DNA of 6,378 nucleotides from CAG-533 sp963645165 (lineage in GTDB: Bacteria; Bacillota_I; Bacilli_A; RF39; UBA660), in assembly GCA_963645165.1 (NCBI GenBank), contig CAVIQT010000010.1:1-6378 (forward strand), given 5' to 3'. The notes under the pieces were generated by a model, which saw only the letters and a list, made by a program, of their open reading frames with translations, ran no database searches and had not been told where the DNA came from. Within the stretch, counting starts at the first letter, position 1; the number at the start of each line of letters is the position of its first letter. This document shows, piece after piece, positions 5,623 through 6,378 of this stretch. The position numbers and the translations under genes are program-made.

Positions 5623-6378
5623 ATGACAAATATAGAAAAATATCGTAGAAAAGATGGAATAATAGACTTAAATAATATTAAATTAAACATAATAAATGAT
5701 AATATGTTTAACTATGAAGGTAAAAAATACTATATAAAGTGGGCAGTAAAATACCAATTACTAAATGAATTAGTAGCATATGAAATAGCCAAAGACTTTG
5801 GTATTCCAGCAGTTAAATACTACTACGGAGTATATGACCATGATGATTATTTTAAAGGAGACTGTGTTATATCAGAGTGCGCATATAATGTTGCTGATAA
5901 AAGATATAATATAAATGCTTTAGTAGGAGAAGATTTAAACTTAGAAGATATGTGGTATGCATTAGAAGCCAAATACCATGATGAAAATATAGTTGCAAGC
6001 TTATTAAATGAATTAGTAAATGTCTTTCTATTTGATACACTAATAGGTAATGATGATAGACACGCATCTAACTTTTATATAATAGAAAATGAAAAAGGAG
6101 TTCATGTATCACCATTATTTGATCATGGATATATACTATCAGATAACTCAGTTGAATACCAGTACTATACAATAAAGCCCGAAGAAGGAAACCCTTATTA
6201 TAAATTTATTACTGGATCACTAGATAAATTTTTAGAATTAAGCGATAAAAAATACATAGAACTACTAGAAAGTAAATTATGGATTATATCCAAAGAAAAC
6301 ATAATTAAAATATTTAATAGAATAGAAGAAACTGGTCTCAAATTAGATGATTTTTATAAAGAAGTAATCCTTGGAGGC
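5623..6378 (+). CDS. Compact HipA-like protein kinase, second of the tandem pair (3' end cut by the window)
   Basis: The frame is open from ATG 5623 to the last base (252 residues, no stop seen); comparison with its neighbour suggests only a short C-terminal tail is missing. It is a clear paralogue of the preceding gene. Lys39 (YYIKW) and Glu49 (LLNELVAYEIAKDFGI, 46-61) form the nucleotide site. The catalytic loop is GNDDRHASN (142-150) with Asp145 and Asn150, and PLFDHG (164-169) carries the metal-binding Asp167. The C-terminal KLWIISKENI (218-227) matches NLWIISEENI in the first copy. The N-terminus is a few residues longer, and a charged insert (DHDDYFKGD, 72-80) lies after the Glu helix. 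The ATG touches the stop codon of the first gene, with AGGA at 5611-5614 as ribosome binding site. Substrate and role are unknown; the kinase assignment rests on motifs. Confidence 0.78.
   Translation, partial: MTNIEKYRRKDGIIDLNNIKLNIINDNMFNYEGKKYYIKWAVKYQLLNELVAYEIAKDFGIPAVKYYYGVYDHDDYFKGDCVISECAYNVADKRYNINALVGEDLNLEDMWYALEAKYHDENIVASLLNELVNVFLFDTLIGNDDRHASNFYIIENEKGVHVSPLFDHGYILSDNSVEYQYYTIKPEEGNPYYKFITGSLDKFLELSDKKYIELLESKLWIISKENIIKIFNRIEETGLKLDDFYKEVILGG

Noticed and set aside
5346..5690. Minus-strand open frame of 114 hydrophobic residues across the two kinase genes
   Set aside because: Its Ile/Leu/Phe richness simply mirrors Lys/Asn/Glu codons of the sense genes; it crosses the junction of two real genes.
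5867..6067. Minus-strand open frame of 66 residues inside the second kinase
   Set aside because: Antisense shadow over the catalytic loop, with biased His/Leu/Tyr composition and no family match.
1..6378. CRISPR array, tRNA or rRNA genes, insertion sequence ends
   Set aside because: No spaced direct repeats, cloverleaf-like segments or transposase motifs were seen by eye; short AAT/ATA runs are composition effects.

Overview
The window is very AT-rich, with coding DNA dominated by AAA, AAT, ATA, GAA and TTA codons, and all convincing genes lie on the + strand. Strong AGGAGGTGAT-type ribosome binding sites, sigma-A-like promoters, a SufS/SufU iron-sulfur system and short intergenic gaps point to a low-GC Gram-positive organism of the Bacilli/Mollicutes-related type, such as the uncultured gut lineages near RF39, Erysipelotrichales or Acholeplasmatales. 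The genome appears to use TGA as a stop: sufD ends at TGA exactly where the family ends, which argues against the Mycoplasma code. The lineage is inferred from gene content and composition only.

Layout. Positions 2-2091 hold the end of a suf operon: the C-terminal part of sufD (cut by the left edge), sufS (cysteine desulfurase) and sufU (sulfur acceptor), packed with no gaps or very short ones and closed by a hairpin terminator at 2086-2114. SufS takes sulfur from cysteine, SufU receives it as a persulfide, and SufD belongs to the SufBCD scaffold on which the cluster is built. No sufB follows sufU, so it must lie upstream or elsewhere. Next is a gene with its own extended -10 promoter and a near-perfect dyad in its leader (2207-2932). 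It encodes an unrecognised 241-residue protein with a sigma-region-4-like helix-turn-helix. Then comes proS (2989-4689), a complete bacterial prolyl-tRNA synthetase with an INS editing domain, driven by a near-consensus promoter and lacking any T-box leader. A 34-residue single-span membrane peptide overlaps the end of proS and closes that transcript at a second terminator (4776-4798).

The right end holds two tandem paralogous genes (4846-5622 and 5623 to beyond the window) for compact HipA-like kinases. Both keep the nucleotide-binding lysine, the catalytic Asp/Asn loop and the metal-binding Asp. Neither has the usual HipA N-terminal domain, and no HipB-type antitoxin lies directly upstream. 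This kinase pair is the most interesting part of the window, followed by the sigma-4-like protein with its operator-like leader and the small membrane peptide. All gaps between genes are under 120 bases, and nothing convincing is seen on the minus strand.
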